DNA of 26,079 nt from assembly GCA_964526635.1 (NCBI GenBank), contig CAZGLR010000040.1:1-26079 (forward strand), given 5' to 3'. Shown here piece after piece: positions 7,607 through 15,824 of the stretch. Position 1 is the stretch's first letter; the number at the start of each line of letters is the position of its first letter. The notes under the pieces are model-generated. The model searched no databases, was not told where the DNA came from, and saw nothing but the letters and a program-made list of their open reading frames with translations. The stretch comes from CAZGLR01 sp964526635 (lineage in GTDB: Bacteria; Zixibacteria; MSB-5A5; GN15; JAAZOE01). A program made the translations under genes and the position numbers.

Positions 7607-8332
7607 TTATCTCCGCAAGCCGAAGCGCAGGAAAATCAGTGGTCGAGCGAGACGCCACCAGTCGCGAAATGGTTTCATTTTTGAATACTGCCTGGTCTCC
7701 CCCCGATAATATATGGTAATCGGCACCTCGACAAGACGAATTTCGCGAAGTGTCACCACCTTGAACAACAAATACACTTCCAGTTCATAGGTGTTCAACC
7801 ATTTTTGATGCAGCTTTATTGCCGGATGATCGAGAATACTCACTTTGAAGGCTCGAAAACCGTTGGTGCCGTCGGTAATACGGCGAAAGGTCAATACCGT
7901 GAATGCCAGAGAAAACAACCGCGTGGTAATCTCCCGAAACAGCGGGCCATTGACGGTTTTCCCACCGCGAATCCGCCGCGAACCCTGAACAAAATCGGCC
8001 TGACCGGAACGCAATGGCTCCAGCACATGGGGCAGCTCGGCCGGCTCATGCTGATCATCGCCGGACATGATGACCACGATATCATATCCCTGTTCCCGGG
8101 CGTAGTCGATGCCGCTTCTGATACCCGCCCCCACGCCCATATTGACGTCATGGCGAATTACTATGGCACCCGCAGTTCGGGCTTCGTCGTTGGTATTGTC
8201 GGAGGAACAGTCGTCGGCGACGATAATTTCATCCACCTCACCGGTAGCCCTCACCTTTTCCACGACCCGACCGATTTTACCCTCTTCGTTAAAAGCCGGG
8301 AGAATACAGAGAACGCGCGAAGAATCAATCAT
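7607..8332 (-). CDS. Family 2 glycosyltransferase, polyprenyl-phosphate mannose/glucose synthase type
   Basis: About 241 residues from ATG 8332. The N-terminal GT-A fold shows VLCILPAFNEEGKIGRVV, the nucleotide-binding VADDCSSDNT and a DDQHEP motif at the DXD/DADGQH position of DPM1-like enzymes, then FVQGSRR and TDGTNGFRAFK. These are typical of enzymes that move mannose or glucose from a nucleotide to a polyprenyl phosphate. It has no C-terminal membrane domain, like DPM1. An upstream in-frame start at 8353 would overlap the flippase gene by 29 nt. The 8332 start overlaps it by 8 nt and begins just before the family's beta-1, so it is preferred. Its product could be the lipid-linked donor for the DUF2723 protein. 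Confidence 0.85.
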   Translation of the reverse strand: MIDSSRVLCILPAFNEEGKIGRVVEKVRATGEVDEIIVADDCSSDNTNDEARTAGAIVIRHDVNMGVGAGIRSGIDYAREQGYDIVVIMSGDDQHEPAELPHVLEPLRSGQADFVQGSRRIRGGKTVNGPLFREITTRLFSLAFTVLTFRRITDGTNGFRAFKVSILDHPAIKLHQKWLNTYELEVYLLFKVVTLREIRLVEVPITIYYRGETRQYSKMKPFRDWWRLARPLIFLRFGLRR

Positions 8333-9338
8333 GCTTCTCTGCTTCCTCTTCAATTTGCTTCAATGACAGATGTTCTTTGCGCAGGTAATAAAAGCCGGCC
8401 AGGGTAATGACCATGAATTGTGTGGCGTGCATAACCAGCGCGCAGGAAACCGCCTCGGAACTGGGGACGTCATAAAAGCTCAGCGATAGAATCGCACCAT
8501 AATGATAGACACCGACAAATCCCGGCGACGATGGCGCCATAATCAGAATCGAGACAACAACCAGGAGCACAAACGATGCCGCAATCGGTAATTGAAATCC
8601 AAAAACAAGGAAGATGAAATAATTCGACAGCCCCATGACAACCCAGATCATGAGAGTATGAAAAGTCACCAGAAATAACCGTCGACCATCCCATATGAAT
8701 TCAAGGCCGGTGGAGAAGCGGTCCAGCATCGAGTTAAGGAAATGACCGATTTTCCGCGGGAGAAATCCCAGTATCCGCTTCATCAAACGGGAGTCGCGAT
8801 TGCGACGTGTGCTCAGATACAATGTAACGACCACACCTGTCAGGGCTATGATGAGGGTGACAATGACGCCATAGCGTATTTCATCGATCATTTTCTGTAA
8901 AGGAGAAAACAGGATTACAATACCGAAAATGATAAGCAGCATGATCAGGTCGAAGACGATGCGTTCGACAAAAATCGTAGCCATCGAAGCCGATTTCGAC
9001 ACCTGTTCCTTATTCGACAATGAATACGCCCGTACGAACTCGCCGAGTCGGAAGGGCAGCACATTGTTGGCCATAAAGCCGATCATGGTGATTGAAAACA
9101 GCCGCCGGGCACTGAGGGGCTTTATTGGTTCGATCATGTATTTCCAGCGAAATGCCCGAAAAACCATTGTAACCAGGATGAGAATGACATTGGGGATCAG
9201 CCACCAGTAATTGGCACCTTTAAGGGCCGCATATAACTCAGACCATTCCACTTTTGTCGCAAAGATATATGCCAGCAATCCAACAGAAATGAGAAGACCG
9301 GCCAGCTGAAGGAGGAGTTTTTTGTTTTTTTGCGTCAT
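8325..9338 (-). CDS. Flippase-like integral membrane protein (LPG synthase TM/AglD-type, UPF0104)
   Basis: About 337 residues with roughly eight membrane helices spread over the whole length. It matches the lysylphosphatidylglycerol-synthase transmembrane/UPF0104 family: NVLPFRLGEFVRAY (conserved polar motif), SKSASMATIFVERIVFDL and a C-terminal PSSPGFVGVYHYGAI. Members occur beside polyprenyl-linked sugar genes and are suspected lipid or lipid-sugar transporters. The start at 9338 forms an ATGA overlap with the stop of the GT4 gene; an ATG at 9362 would add eight residues and a larger overlap. Position between GT4 and GT2 fits a role in moving or processing a lipid-linked sugar, which is inference. 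Confidence 0.8.
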   Translation of the reverse strand: MTQKNKKLLLQLAGLLISVGLLAYIFATKVEWSELYAALKGANYWWLIPNVILILVTMVFRAFRWKYMIEPIKPLSARRLFSITMIGFMANNVLPFRLGEFVRAYSLSNKEQVSKSASMATIFVERIVFDLIMLLIIFGIVILFSPLQKMIDEIRYGVIVTLIIALTGVVVTLYLSTRRNRDSRLMKRILGFLPRKIGHFLNSMLDRFSTGLEFIWDGRRLFLVTFHTLMIWVVMGLSNYFIFLVFGFQLPIAASFVLLVVVSILIMAPSSPGFVGVYHYGAILSLSFYDVPSSEAVSCALVMHATQFMVITLAGFYYLRKEHLSLKQIEEEAEKHD

Positions 9339-10447
9339 CGCTTTCGTGCAACCTCTTTGCACAGATCGAGGAATTTTTCAGCAGCACTGTCCCAGTTGAA
9401 TTGCGAGGCCCATTTCAGGGCGTTGGCGGCGTATTCCGCGTGGTCATCTTTGCGAGTCAAAAAGAAGACTATTTTATCGGCCAGAACTTCAATATCTCCA
9501 TAGGGATATAGCAACCCGCTGTAACCATCCTTCACCGAATCGCATAAACCGGGAGAATTGGCAGCGATTACCGGCGTCCCGCAACTATTGGCTTCTATAT
9601 TAGTCAATCCCCATCCTTCGCGCAAGGATGGATATACCATAACATGTGAACGGCACAAATTCTCGACTTTTTTTTCCCGGGAAACAAAACCGGGAAACTC
9701 GACGACATTTTCAAGATTGAGTTCTGCAACTTCCCGCTTTAAGGCGGGCACATAATCACCGGATCCGACTATAGCCAATCGGGCTCCGCCAATAAGCTGA
9801 CGGACAATTGCAAAGGCTCGAATCAAGTGCTGGATAGATTTATATTTCTTTATTCGGCCAAGATATAGCACTGTCGGCTGTTCAAAACGATCATATCCTT
9901 TGTTATTATTATATAATCCGGAATCAATGCCGCAATGAATAACCGATACCTGGGATCGGGTCAGGCCCCGCCGCACCAGATCATCGGCCGTCGATTCCGA
10001 AATAACACAAAATTGTTTCCGGCGATAGAAAGATGTGATAGGAAGTTCGAACAGGTAGATATATGTACCGAGAACAAAATTTATTTCCTTAAAAACGGCT
10101 GTCGAAAACAGATGCGGGATAATAATGATTGACGGGATATTGACATAACGTGGTGAATAAAACGGTATCTTGTTTATATCTTCAAGGAAAAGATCGTACT
10201 TCTCCTGCTGCAGCAGCCGTTTGATATGGCCCCGGGCGATCCAGTTGAAATTATAGCGATTGCCCGCCCGCAGAATACGGACGCCCTCGACAACTTCCTC
10301 AGTTTTGCCCCCGTCGTAATTGGAGCAAAATAGCGTCACCGAATGGCCGCGGGCGGCTATTCGCCGCAGCAATTCTTCCAGATGGACTTCGGCGCCGCCG
10401 GAATATGGGTTTTTTAAATCCTGCCAGTTGAGTGCCAGTATCTTCAC
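9335..10447 (-). CDS. Family 4 (GT-B) glycosyltransferase
   Basis: A 370-residue GT-B enzyme. The N-terminal acceptor domain begins with the glycine-rich loop in NWQDLKNPYSGGAEVHLEELLRR, a signature of this GT4 branch. The C-terminal donor domain shows VLYLGRIKKYKSIQHLIRAF, LAIVGSGDY and the family EX7E-type block EGWGLTNIEANSCGTPVIA. It transfers a sugar from a nucleotide donor to an unknown acceptor on the cytoplasmic side. The start is GTG at 10447, with AGGGA about nine bases upstream overlapping the stop of the DUF2723 gene, so the two are coupled. Family assignment is firm; linkage and substrate are not readable. Confidence 0.88.
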   Translation of the reverse strand: MKILALNWQDLKNPYSGGAEVHLEELLRRIAARGHSVTLFCSNYDGGKTEEVVEGVRILRAGNRYNFNWIARGHIKRLLQQEKYDLFLEDINKIPFYSPRYVNIPSIIIIPHLFSTAVFKEINFVLGTYIYLFELPITSFYRRKQFCVISESTADDLVRRGLTRSQVSVIHCGIDSGLYNNNKGYDRFEQPTVLYLGRIKKYKSIQHLIRAFAIVRQLIGGARLAIVGSGDYVPALKREVAELNLENVVEFPGFVSREKKVENLCRSHVMVYPSLREGWGLTNIEANSCGTPVIAANSPGLCDSVKDGYSGLLYPYGDIEVLADKIVFFLTRKDDHAEYAANALKWASQFNWDSAAEKFLDLCKEVARKR

Positions 10448-10460
10448 CGTGATAGTATCC

Positions 10461-12953
10461 CTATGAATCCTGTGGTGCGGTTTCCGGTTGCGGCGGCGGC
10501 GGCAACTGCTGCGGCCGATTCTGGAGTTGCGTCAGGAACTGGCGCATGGCGGCATCGCCGGGATTATTGTCGAGCCATTGGGCGATTACCGTTTTCAATT
10601 CTTCGATACGATCCTGTTCCATCAGCAGGCGGCCATATTCTTTGAAGGCATCTTCATACTGCGGGAACGAATCGAGGGTCGCCTTGAAAATCCGTTCCGC
10701 TTTCTCCGTTTGTCCATTATATCGGCTGGTCAGGCCCCAGATAAAGTAGATTTGTTTGCGCCATTCCGGCGACACGATTTCGATAATCTCCGGAATCAGG
10801 CTGTCGCGACCGGTTTCGACATACAATTGCGTCAGATAATTATGAGCATAGTAATCATTCGGAATAATCTTCATTGCCTGCTTGATAACCGTAATGGCCG
10901 AATCGATCAGAGCGGCGCTGCGCAGTGTGTCGGCAATCAATACCAAACCGGTCGTATAATTGCCGATAAGAGATTCGGTCCGTTCGTCCTTGTAAACATC
11001 GGGATCATCGAGGCCACGATACTGGTAGGTATTGAGGTATAAATCCAGCGAGGCATCGATATTAATCTTACCCGGCGGCTTCTCGCGCGTCAGGGTGTAA
11101 ACCATCCCTCTGATCATCAAATTCGGTTGCAGCGAGCGTCCGGCATACTGCAGCATACTCTCGGGGATAGTCAGCGAAAAATGAACCGGCCGCTCCCACT
11201 TGGTAGCAACCAGGATACGTTCCAGGACCTGATCCTGAATACGGATCATTGTACCCTCGGACCGCATATGGCGCAGGGAGTTAATCTTCTCATCCGACCA
11301 GTTCAGTGGTATACCCATTGTCGTTTGAATCTGCTTGACATACCAGGGCAGATTGGCCAGCGACAGATTTATCGCCGTGACATCAGTGCGGACACCATAG
11401 ACTTCCTGCAAACACCAGACCGGGAAGGTATCATTGTCGCCGCCGTTGAGCAGGATGGCGTTTTCCCGGCATGAACTGAGCAGGTTATAGGCGAAATCAT
11501 AGGGACTGTAGTTGCCCGATCGATCGCAGATATGATAATTGGCCATAACCGGCGCCGCCGATACGATAACCAGGGCGCAGACGATAGTCATGACCGGTAC
11601 TTTCAGCGCCGCTGTCTTCCCCGCCATTGTCTCGCGCATAGTCTCGATCAATCCGGCTACACCGATACCAATTGCTATGCCAAACAAAATAAATCCCGGT
11701 GTGAAGAAATAATCCCGATCCCTGACTTCAAGGTGTCCCTGACCAGTGAGCTGATCCTGGCGGGTACCGTCGGCAAAATTCATGTACCAGACAAGGAACA
11801 CCGTACCCAGCAGAATCATTACAAAAAACGGCAGTCCGATTCTGGTTCGACGGCGGATCATTTCGAAAATCCCCAACAGGCCCAGGACAAAGGGAAAGGC
11901 AAACGCCCGCCCGGTCAGTCCATACTGCTGTTGAAAAAAGCCCCAGAAGCCCATGCGTGGATAATTGCCGAACTGATTGATCCATTGCCCCCGCCGCTCC
12001 ATCGCGCGAATCAGCATCGATTCCTGGCCGTATTGTTTTCGCTCGATAAAGCTTTTAAAGGCGGCATATGATTCCGATGGATTATTCTGGTTAATAACCG
12101 GGTTCTGCGCCGAACGGATTGGGGTAAACACCTGTGAGGAAAAGCCGGCGATGGCAGCCAGCACGATGATCAGCGAAAAGGCCCAGACATAGCTGCGGGT
12201 GGCTATAGTCGCCGCCACCAGCACGATCAGCCACAGCCCAACCGCAATCAAAAACCAGTCGAGGCTCTGGGTCACCAGCACCAGCGTAAAGCCGGTAATG
12301 TAAAATCGGTAATCCTTTCGGAGTCGCGGCGAAAAGAGAATAACCGCCAGAAAAATTACCGGCATGAACAGAAAGGCAGTCATGTGTATGCCGATGGACA
12401 AGAAAGCCAGATAGACGATAATGAACAAATATATGTCCGAGCGCGGTTGGTCGCGGCGCTCGATCCAGCGCAAAAGCAGGTACAGCAAGAGTATGACAAC
12501 CAGCATGGCCGGTGTATAAACTTCGGCCTCGCCGCTGTTGCTCCAGTGTGTGCGGCCGAACGCGAACATCATCGAACCGACCAGGGCACCGATATAGGCC
12601 GCCGCCACCTTCCAGCCGCTAAATTCTTCACGGTTGAACCACCAGCTAATCAGCTTAAAGGTTACCAGAAAGGCAAAAAAGGCCGCCGCTGCGCCGGTGA
12701 CAACCGAAAGCATGTTAACTCGAGCGGAAATATCGCCGGCGACCGGAAGCAGCGTAAAAATCCGGCCCAGCATGATATACAGGGGATTTCCCGGCGGATG
12801 CGGAATACCGAGCGTATAGGAACAGGCAATAAACTCGCCGCAGTCCCAGAAAGACAACGTCGGTGCCTTGGTAATGGTATATATGATAAGCGTAAACAGC
12901 GCCACACCCAGCGCCCACACGGTTGGTCCTGTAATACGCATTCGTTCCATCAT
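10461..12953 (-). CDS. DUF2723 protein O-mannosyltransferase-like membrane protein with C-terminal TPR region
   Basis: An 830-residue protein. The N-terminal half has about ten or more membrane helices. The first loop carries the DUF2723 signature FWDCGEFIACSYTLGIPHPPGNPLY (35-59), with acidic residues D37 and E40 and H52 at the expected catalytic loop of GT-C enzymes. Residues ~480-640 form an extracytoplasmic domain. Residues ~650-800 are helical with TPR-like pairs (AHNYLTQLYVETGRDSLI, GLTSRYNGQTEKAERIFKATLDSFPQ), and the tail is proline-rich. Human TMEM260, of the same family, is a protein O-mannosyltransferase. By analogy this enzyme would transfer a sugar from a polyprenyl phosphate to secreted proteins. 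It is first in the sugar cluster, behind a promoter at 13016-13044. ATG at 12950 is an alternative start. Confidence 0.85.
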   Translation of the reverse strand: MMERMRITGPTVWALGVALFTLIIYTITKAPTLSFWDCGEFIACSYTLGIPHPPGNPLYIMLGRIFTLLPVAGDISARVNMLSVVTGAAAAFFAFLVTFKLISWWFNREEFSGWKVAAAYIGALVGSMMFAFGRTHWSNSGEAEVYTPAMLVVILLLYLLLRWIERRDQPRSDIYLFIIVYLAFLSIGIHMTAFLFMPVIFLAVILFSPRLRKDYRFYITGFTLVLVTQSLDWFLIAVGLWLIVLVAATIATRSYVWAFSLIIVLAAIAGFSSQVFTPIRSAQNPVINQNNPSESYAAFKSFIERKQYGQESMLIRAMERRGQWINQFGNYPRMGFWGFFQQQYGLTGRAFAFPFVLGLLGIFEMIRRRTRIGLPFFVMILLGTVFLVWYMNFADGTRQDQLTGQGHLEVRDRDYFFTPGFILFGIAIGIGVAGLIETMRETMAGKTAALKVPVMTIVCALVIVSAAPVMANYHICDRSGNYSPYDFAYNLLSSCRENAILLNGGDNDTFPVWCLQEVYGVRTDVTAINLSLANLPWYVKQIQTTMGIPLNWSDEKINSLRHMRSEGTMIRIQDQVLERILVATKWERPVHFSLTIPESMLQYAGRSLQPNLMIRGMVYTLTREKPPGKINIDASLDLYLNTYQYRGLDDPDVYKDERTESLIGNYTTGLVLIADTLRSAALIDSAITVIKQAMKIIPNDYYAHNYLTQLYVETGRDSLIPEIIEIVSPEWRKQIYFIWGLTSRYNGQTEKAERIFKATLDSFPQYEDAFKEYGRLLMEQDRIEELKTVIAQWLDNNPGDAAMRQFLTQLQNRPQQLPPPPQPETAPQDS

Positions 12954-13015
12954 GCCTGCTTAGATACTCCGCTTCCGGTTAACGATTGGCGTAAATTTTG
13001 TACTCAGAAGGGCGG

Positions 13016-13044
13016 AATATAACACCCTGTCAGGTACATGACAA
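13016..13044 (-). promoter_or_regulatory. Sigma-70-type promoter for the glycosyl cluster
   Basis: On the minus strand TTGTCA (13044-13039) is separated by 17 bases from TATATT (13021-13016), about 65 bases before the DUF2723 start. It lies in the 110-base gap after nusB, so the cluster can be expressed apart from the riboflavin operon. Confidence 0.6.
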
Positions 13045-13047
13045 AAC

Positions 13048-13066
13048 TAAAATCACAGCGATCTTA
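13048..13066 (-). terminator. Possible weak terminator after nusB
   Basis: On the minus strand TAAGATC pairs with GATTTTA (one G-U pair) around a GCTGT loop, followed by GTTTTG. The stem begins with the nusB stop codon. GC content and T-run are poor, so efficiency is doubtful. It lies just before the 13016-13044 promoter. Confidence 0.3.
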
Positions 13067-13480
13067 CCCCACATCATCAATGGATCTCTCCAGCGCCGCA
13101 TCGAGAATGCCGTTGACGAATGATGATGACTCATTGGTACTGTATTCCTTGGCCAGATCGATAGCCTCATTTATCGCGACTTTTTCAGGGACATCAGGCA
13201 GATAATGGATTTCGGCCAGAGCCATCCGCAGTATGATCAGGTCAATAATGGCGATTCGGTCAATCTCCCAGTTCTGGGCCAGGCGGGCGATTTCCTTGTT
13301 CAGAAAGTCGTTGTTTTTCAGGACCGCGCCAACAATCCGACCGGCGAATTGACGCAGATCATCCCGGACCTCTTCCTCATCACCCAACTGGAGCAGGATT
13401 TCTTCAATATCCCGGCCGGATGTTTCCAGAGCGTAAAGACTTTTGAGTGCCAGTTCGCGTGCGTGCCGTCGTCCTGTCAT
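13064..13480 (-). CDS. nusB: Transcription antitermination factor NusB
   Basis: A 138-residue all-helical protein with the NusB blocks RRHARELALKSLYALE at the N-terminus, EIDRIAIIDLIILRMALAEIHYLPDVPEKVAINEAIDLAKEYS in the middle and SSFVNGILDA near the end. NusB binds boxA RNA together with NusE (ribosomal protein S10) in rRNA antitermination. The ATG overlaps the ribH stop (ATGA), so it is the last gene of the riboflavin operon. A ribH-nusB pairing is common in bacteria. Length is normal. Confidence 0.95.
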   Translation of the reverse strand: MTGRRHARELALKSLYALETSGRDIEEILLQLGDEEEVRDDLRQFAGRIVGAVLKNNDFLNKEIARLAQNWEIDRIAIIDLIILRMALAEIHYLPDVPEKVAINEAIDLAKEYSTNESSSFVNGILDAALERSIDDVG

Positions 13481-13953
13481 GCCTTATCCATCTGGCCGAA
13501 GAGATCGACCATTTCAATCGCCGACAGGGCGGCGTCCCACCCCTTGTTGCCGGCCTTGGTGCCGGAACGCTCGATTGCCTGTTCTATCGTATCGGCGGTG
13601 ACAACACCGCAGACAACCGGAACCCCGGTTTCAAGCGCTATCTGGGCAATCCCCTTGGTTGTTTCGGCGGCGATATACTCGAAATGCGGCGTATCGCCAC
13701 GAATGACCGCACCGAGACAGATTACCGAATCGAATTTTTTTCCCTCGGCCAGCCGTTTGGCGGCATAGGGAATTTCAAATGAACCGGGTACCCAGACGAT
13801 CCGAATATTGGATTCGACGACCTCATGACGCGCCAGGCAATCAAGAGCGCCCGACAGCAGCTTGCTGGTCAGCAGTTCGTTGAAGCGACTGACGACGATA
13901 GCATGCTTCTGCTCCTTGCCGTTGAGGTTACCCTGTATTGTAGTGACAGCCAT
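13477..13953 (-). CDS. ribH: 6,7-dimethyl-8-ribityllumazine synthase
   Basis: A 158-residue enzyme of normal length. It condenses 5-amino-6-ribitylaminouracil with 3,4-dihydroxy-2-butanone 4-phosphate to form lumazine, the penultimate riboflavin step. Seen motifs are VSRFNELLTSKLLSGA, VPGSFEIPYAAKRLA, CLGAVIRGDTPHFEYIAAETTKGI (phosphate-binding loop and general-base region), PVVCGVVTADTIEQAIERSGTKAGNKGWDAA. The ATG follows a GGAGGA ribosome site. It lies 12 bases after ribBA and overlaps nusB by 4. Confidence 0.97.
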   Translation of the reverse strand: MAVTTIQGNLNGKEQKHAIVVSRFNELLTSKLLSGALDCLARHEVVESNIRIVWVPGSFEIPYAAKRLAEGKKFDSVICLGAVIRGDTPHFEYIAAETTKGIAQIALETGVPVVCGVVTADTIEQAIERSGTKAGNKGWDAALSAIEMVDLFGQMDKA

Positions 13954-13965
13954 AGTTCCTCCAGA

Positions 13966-15171
13966 TTAAAGCATGGACAGCAGGTGCCCGAGTTTGTCGC
14001 GCTTCGTTTCGAGATACCGGCGATTATGAGGCGTCGGCGAAATCTGCACTGGTACCCGATCGGTGATTTTGAGACCATGACCGGCCAGACCGACGACTTT
14101 GCGCGGATTATTGGTGATCAGGCGAATAGTTGTCAAACCCAGGTCCGCCAGAATCTGTGCCCCGACGCCATAGTCGCGCAGATCAGCCTTGAAACCGAGT
14201 TCTTCATTGGCCTCGACCGTATCGCGCCCATTTTCCTGCAGGACATACGCTTTCAGCTTATTAACCAGACCAATTCCGCGCCCCTCCTGCCGCATATACA
14301 CCAGTACTCCAAGGCCCTCGTGTTCCAGCGTCTGCATCGCCAGACTTAACTGATCACCGCAGTCGCAGCGTGATGACCCAAAGACATCACCGGTCAGACA
14401 TTGCGAATGGACACGCACCAGGACATCCTTCTTGCCTTTCACCTCGCCCTTGACCAGCGCCAGATGATGCAGATGATCGATCTCGCTGTTGTACAAGTGC
14501 AACTTGAACTGACCCCAGCGTGTCGGCAAATCTATTTCGAGTACTTTTGACACCAGTTTCTCGGTGCGGCGGCGATACTCGATGAGATCCTTGACCGTGA
14601 CGATCTTGAGGCCGAATTCTTCGGCCATCTCCATAAGGCGCGGGACGCGAGCCATGGAACCGTCATCATCCATAATCTCACACAGCACTCCGGCCGGAGC
14701 CAAACCGGCCAGACGAGCCAGATCGACCGATGATTCGGTATGTCCGGCACGGGCTAAAACGCCGCCTTTAACCGCTTCCAAAGGAAAGATATGTCCCGGA
14801 CGACCCAGATCCGCCGGCTTTGCTTCCGGGTCAACCAGTACCTTAATCGTCTGGGCGCGATCAAAGGCCGAGATACCGGTGGTCGTCCCATTGGTGGCAT
14901 CGACCGAGACCGTGAAACGGGTGCCGTGCAGGGCAGTATTGTCGTGCACCATGGCATCCAGCTCCAGCTCTTTCAGTCGTCCCCCGGTCATCGGGACGCA
15001 GATCAATCCGCGGCCGTATTTACTCAGGAAATTGACCGCTTCCGGCGTCACTTTCTCGGCGGCCATAATCAAATCGCCTTCGTTTTCACGATCCTCGTCA
15101 TCGACGACGATAATAATCCTGCCGTCGCGAATATCCGCGACCGCCTCTTCTATGGTGTTGAACCCTTTCAT
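13966..15171 (-). CDS. ribBA: Bifunctional 3,4-DHBP synthase / GTP cyclohydrolase II
   Basis: A 401-residue fusion that provides both riboflavin precursors. Residues 1-~200 are the DHBP synthase domain with the metal-binding acidic loop DDEDRENEGD (24-33) and RAGHTESSVDLARLAG (141-156). Residues ~205-401 are GTP cyclohydrolase II with zinc ligands C258, C269 and C271 (SQCLTGDVFGSSRCDCGDQL) and the catalytic RQEGRGIGLVNK segment (294-305). All key residues are present, so both activities are expected. The ATG has a GAGGT ribosome site. It sits 12 bases downstream of ribE. Confidence 0.97.
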   Translation of the reverse strand: MKGFNTIEEAVADIRDGRIIIVVDDEDRENEGDLIMAAEKVTPEAVNFLSKYGRGLICVPMTGGRLKELELDAMVHDNTALHGTRFTVSVDATNGTTTGISAFDRAQTIKVLVDPEAKPADLGRPGHIFPLEAVKGGVLARAGHTESSVDLARLAGLAPAGVLCEIMDDDGSMARVPRLMEMAEEFGLKIVTVKDLIEYRRRTEKLVSKVLEIDLPTRWGQFKLHLYNSEIDHLHHLALVKGEVKGKKDVLVRVHSQCLTGDVFGSSRCDCGDQLSLAMQTLEHEGLGVLVYMRQEGRGIGLVNKLKAYVLQENGRDTVEANEELGFKADLRDYGVGAQILADLGLTTIRLITNNPRKVVGLAGHGLKITDRVPVQISPTPHNRRYLETKRDKLGHLLSML

Positions 15172-15183
15172 ATTACCTCACTC

Positions 15184-15822
15184 TCAATATCCCATGTCAC
15201 GCAATGCGCCCAGGGAAAGACCTGAATCCGTTTTACCCGCATCCAGGTATCGAAGGATGTATTTCCCGATAATGTCAAATTCTATGTTCAACTGATCGCC
15301 GGCACGACGATCAGGCAGAGTGGTTCTGTTTTGCGTTTCCGGTATCAGATTCACCGAAAATTCATGCGCACCGACCGATGTCACTGTCAAACTAACGCCA
15401 TCGAGCGCCACCGATCCCTTGTCCACAATCAGGCGTTGGTACTCACGAGGTAAATCGATCGTTAACTCCAGACTCTTGCCGATCGGCGTTATTTTTTTTA
15501 TTGGCAGAACTGTGTCAATATGTCCAGCAACAATATGTCCGCCCAGTCGATCACTTGCCCGCAGGGCACGCTCGAGATTGACGACCATCCCCTGTCGGCA
15601 ATTCTTAAGGGTAGTCACCCGGATCGTTTCCTGCGACGCCTCGACCGTAAATGTCTTTTCGTCAAAACGTGTGACTGTCAGGCATGGTCCCGAAACCGCA
15701 ATCGATTCACCCTGGACCAGGTTTTCAAACTGGTGTTCCGGGGTAATTGTGATCTCGCGATAATTGCCCTTCGGCGTAATCTGCGAAACCGTCCCGAGTC
15801 TGTCAATGAGGCCGGTGAACAT
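15184..15822 (-). CDS. ribE: Riboflavin synthase, alpha chain
   Basis: A 212-residue enzyme that dismutates two lumazine molecules to riboflavin. Two lumazine-binding repeats are visible: MFTGLIDRLGTV ... GPCLTVT ... LERALRASDRLGGHIVAGHID, then the second with GSVALDGVSLTVT ... FSVNLIPETQNRTTL. MFTGLI is the nearly invariant N-terminus, so the start is set at 15822. In-frame ATGs at 15834 and 15858 would run into ribD. The start lies 2 bases after the ribD stop with only a GGA-rich stretch upstream, so expression probably depends on ribD translation. Confidence 0.95.
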   Translation of the reverse strand: MFTGLIDRLGTVSQITPKGNYREITITPEHQFENLVQGESIAVSGPCLTVTRFDEKTFTVEASQETIRVTTLKNCRQGMVVNLERALRASDRLGGHIVAGHIDTVLPIKKITPIGKSLELTIDLPREYQRLIVDKGSVALDGVSLTVTSVGAHEFSVNLIPETQNRTTLPDRRAGDQLNIEFDIIGKYILRYLDAGKTDSGLSLGALRDMGY

Positions 15823-15824
15823 GG

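Noticed and set aside
12384..13022. Plus-strand open frame of 212 codons opposite the DUF2723 gene
   Set aside because: Its composition (Gln/Arg/His-rich) is that of an antisense shadow, and the minus-strand product is a clear family member.
14564..15295. Plus-strand open frame of 243 codons opposite ribBA
   Set aside because: Ser/Arg-rich shadow frame opposite a complete, motif-bearing enzyme gene.
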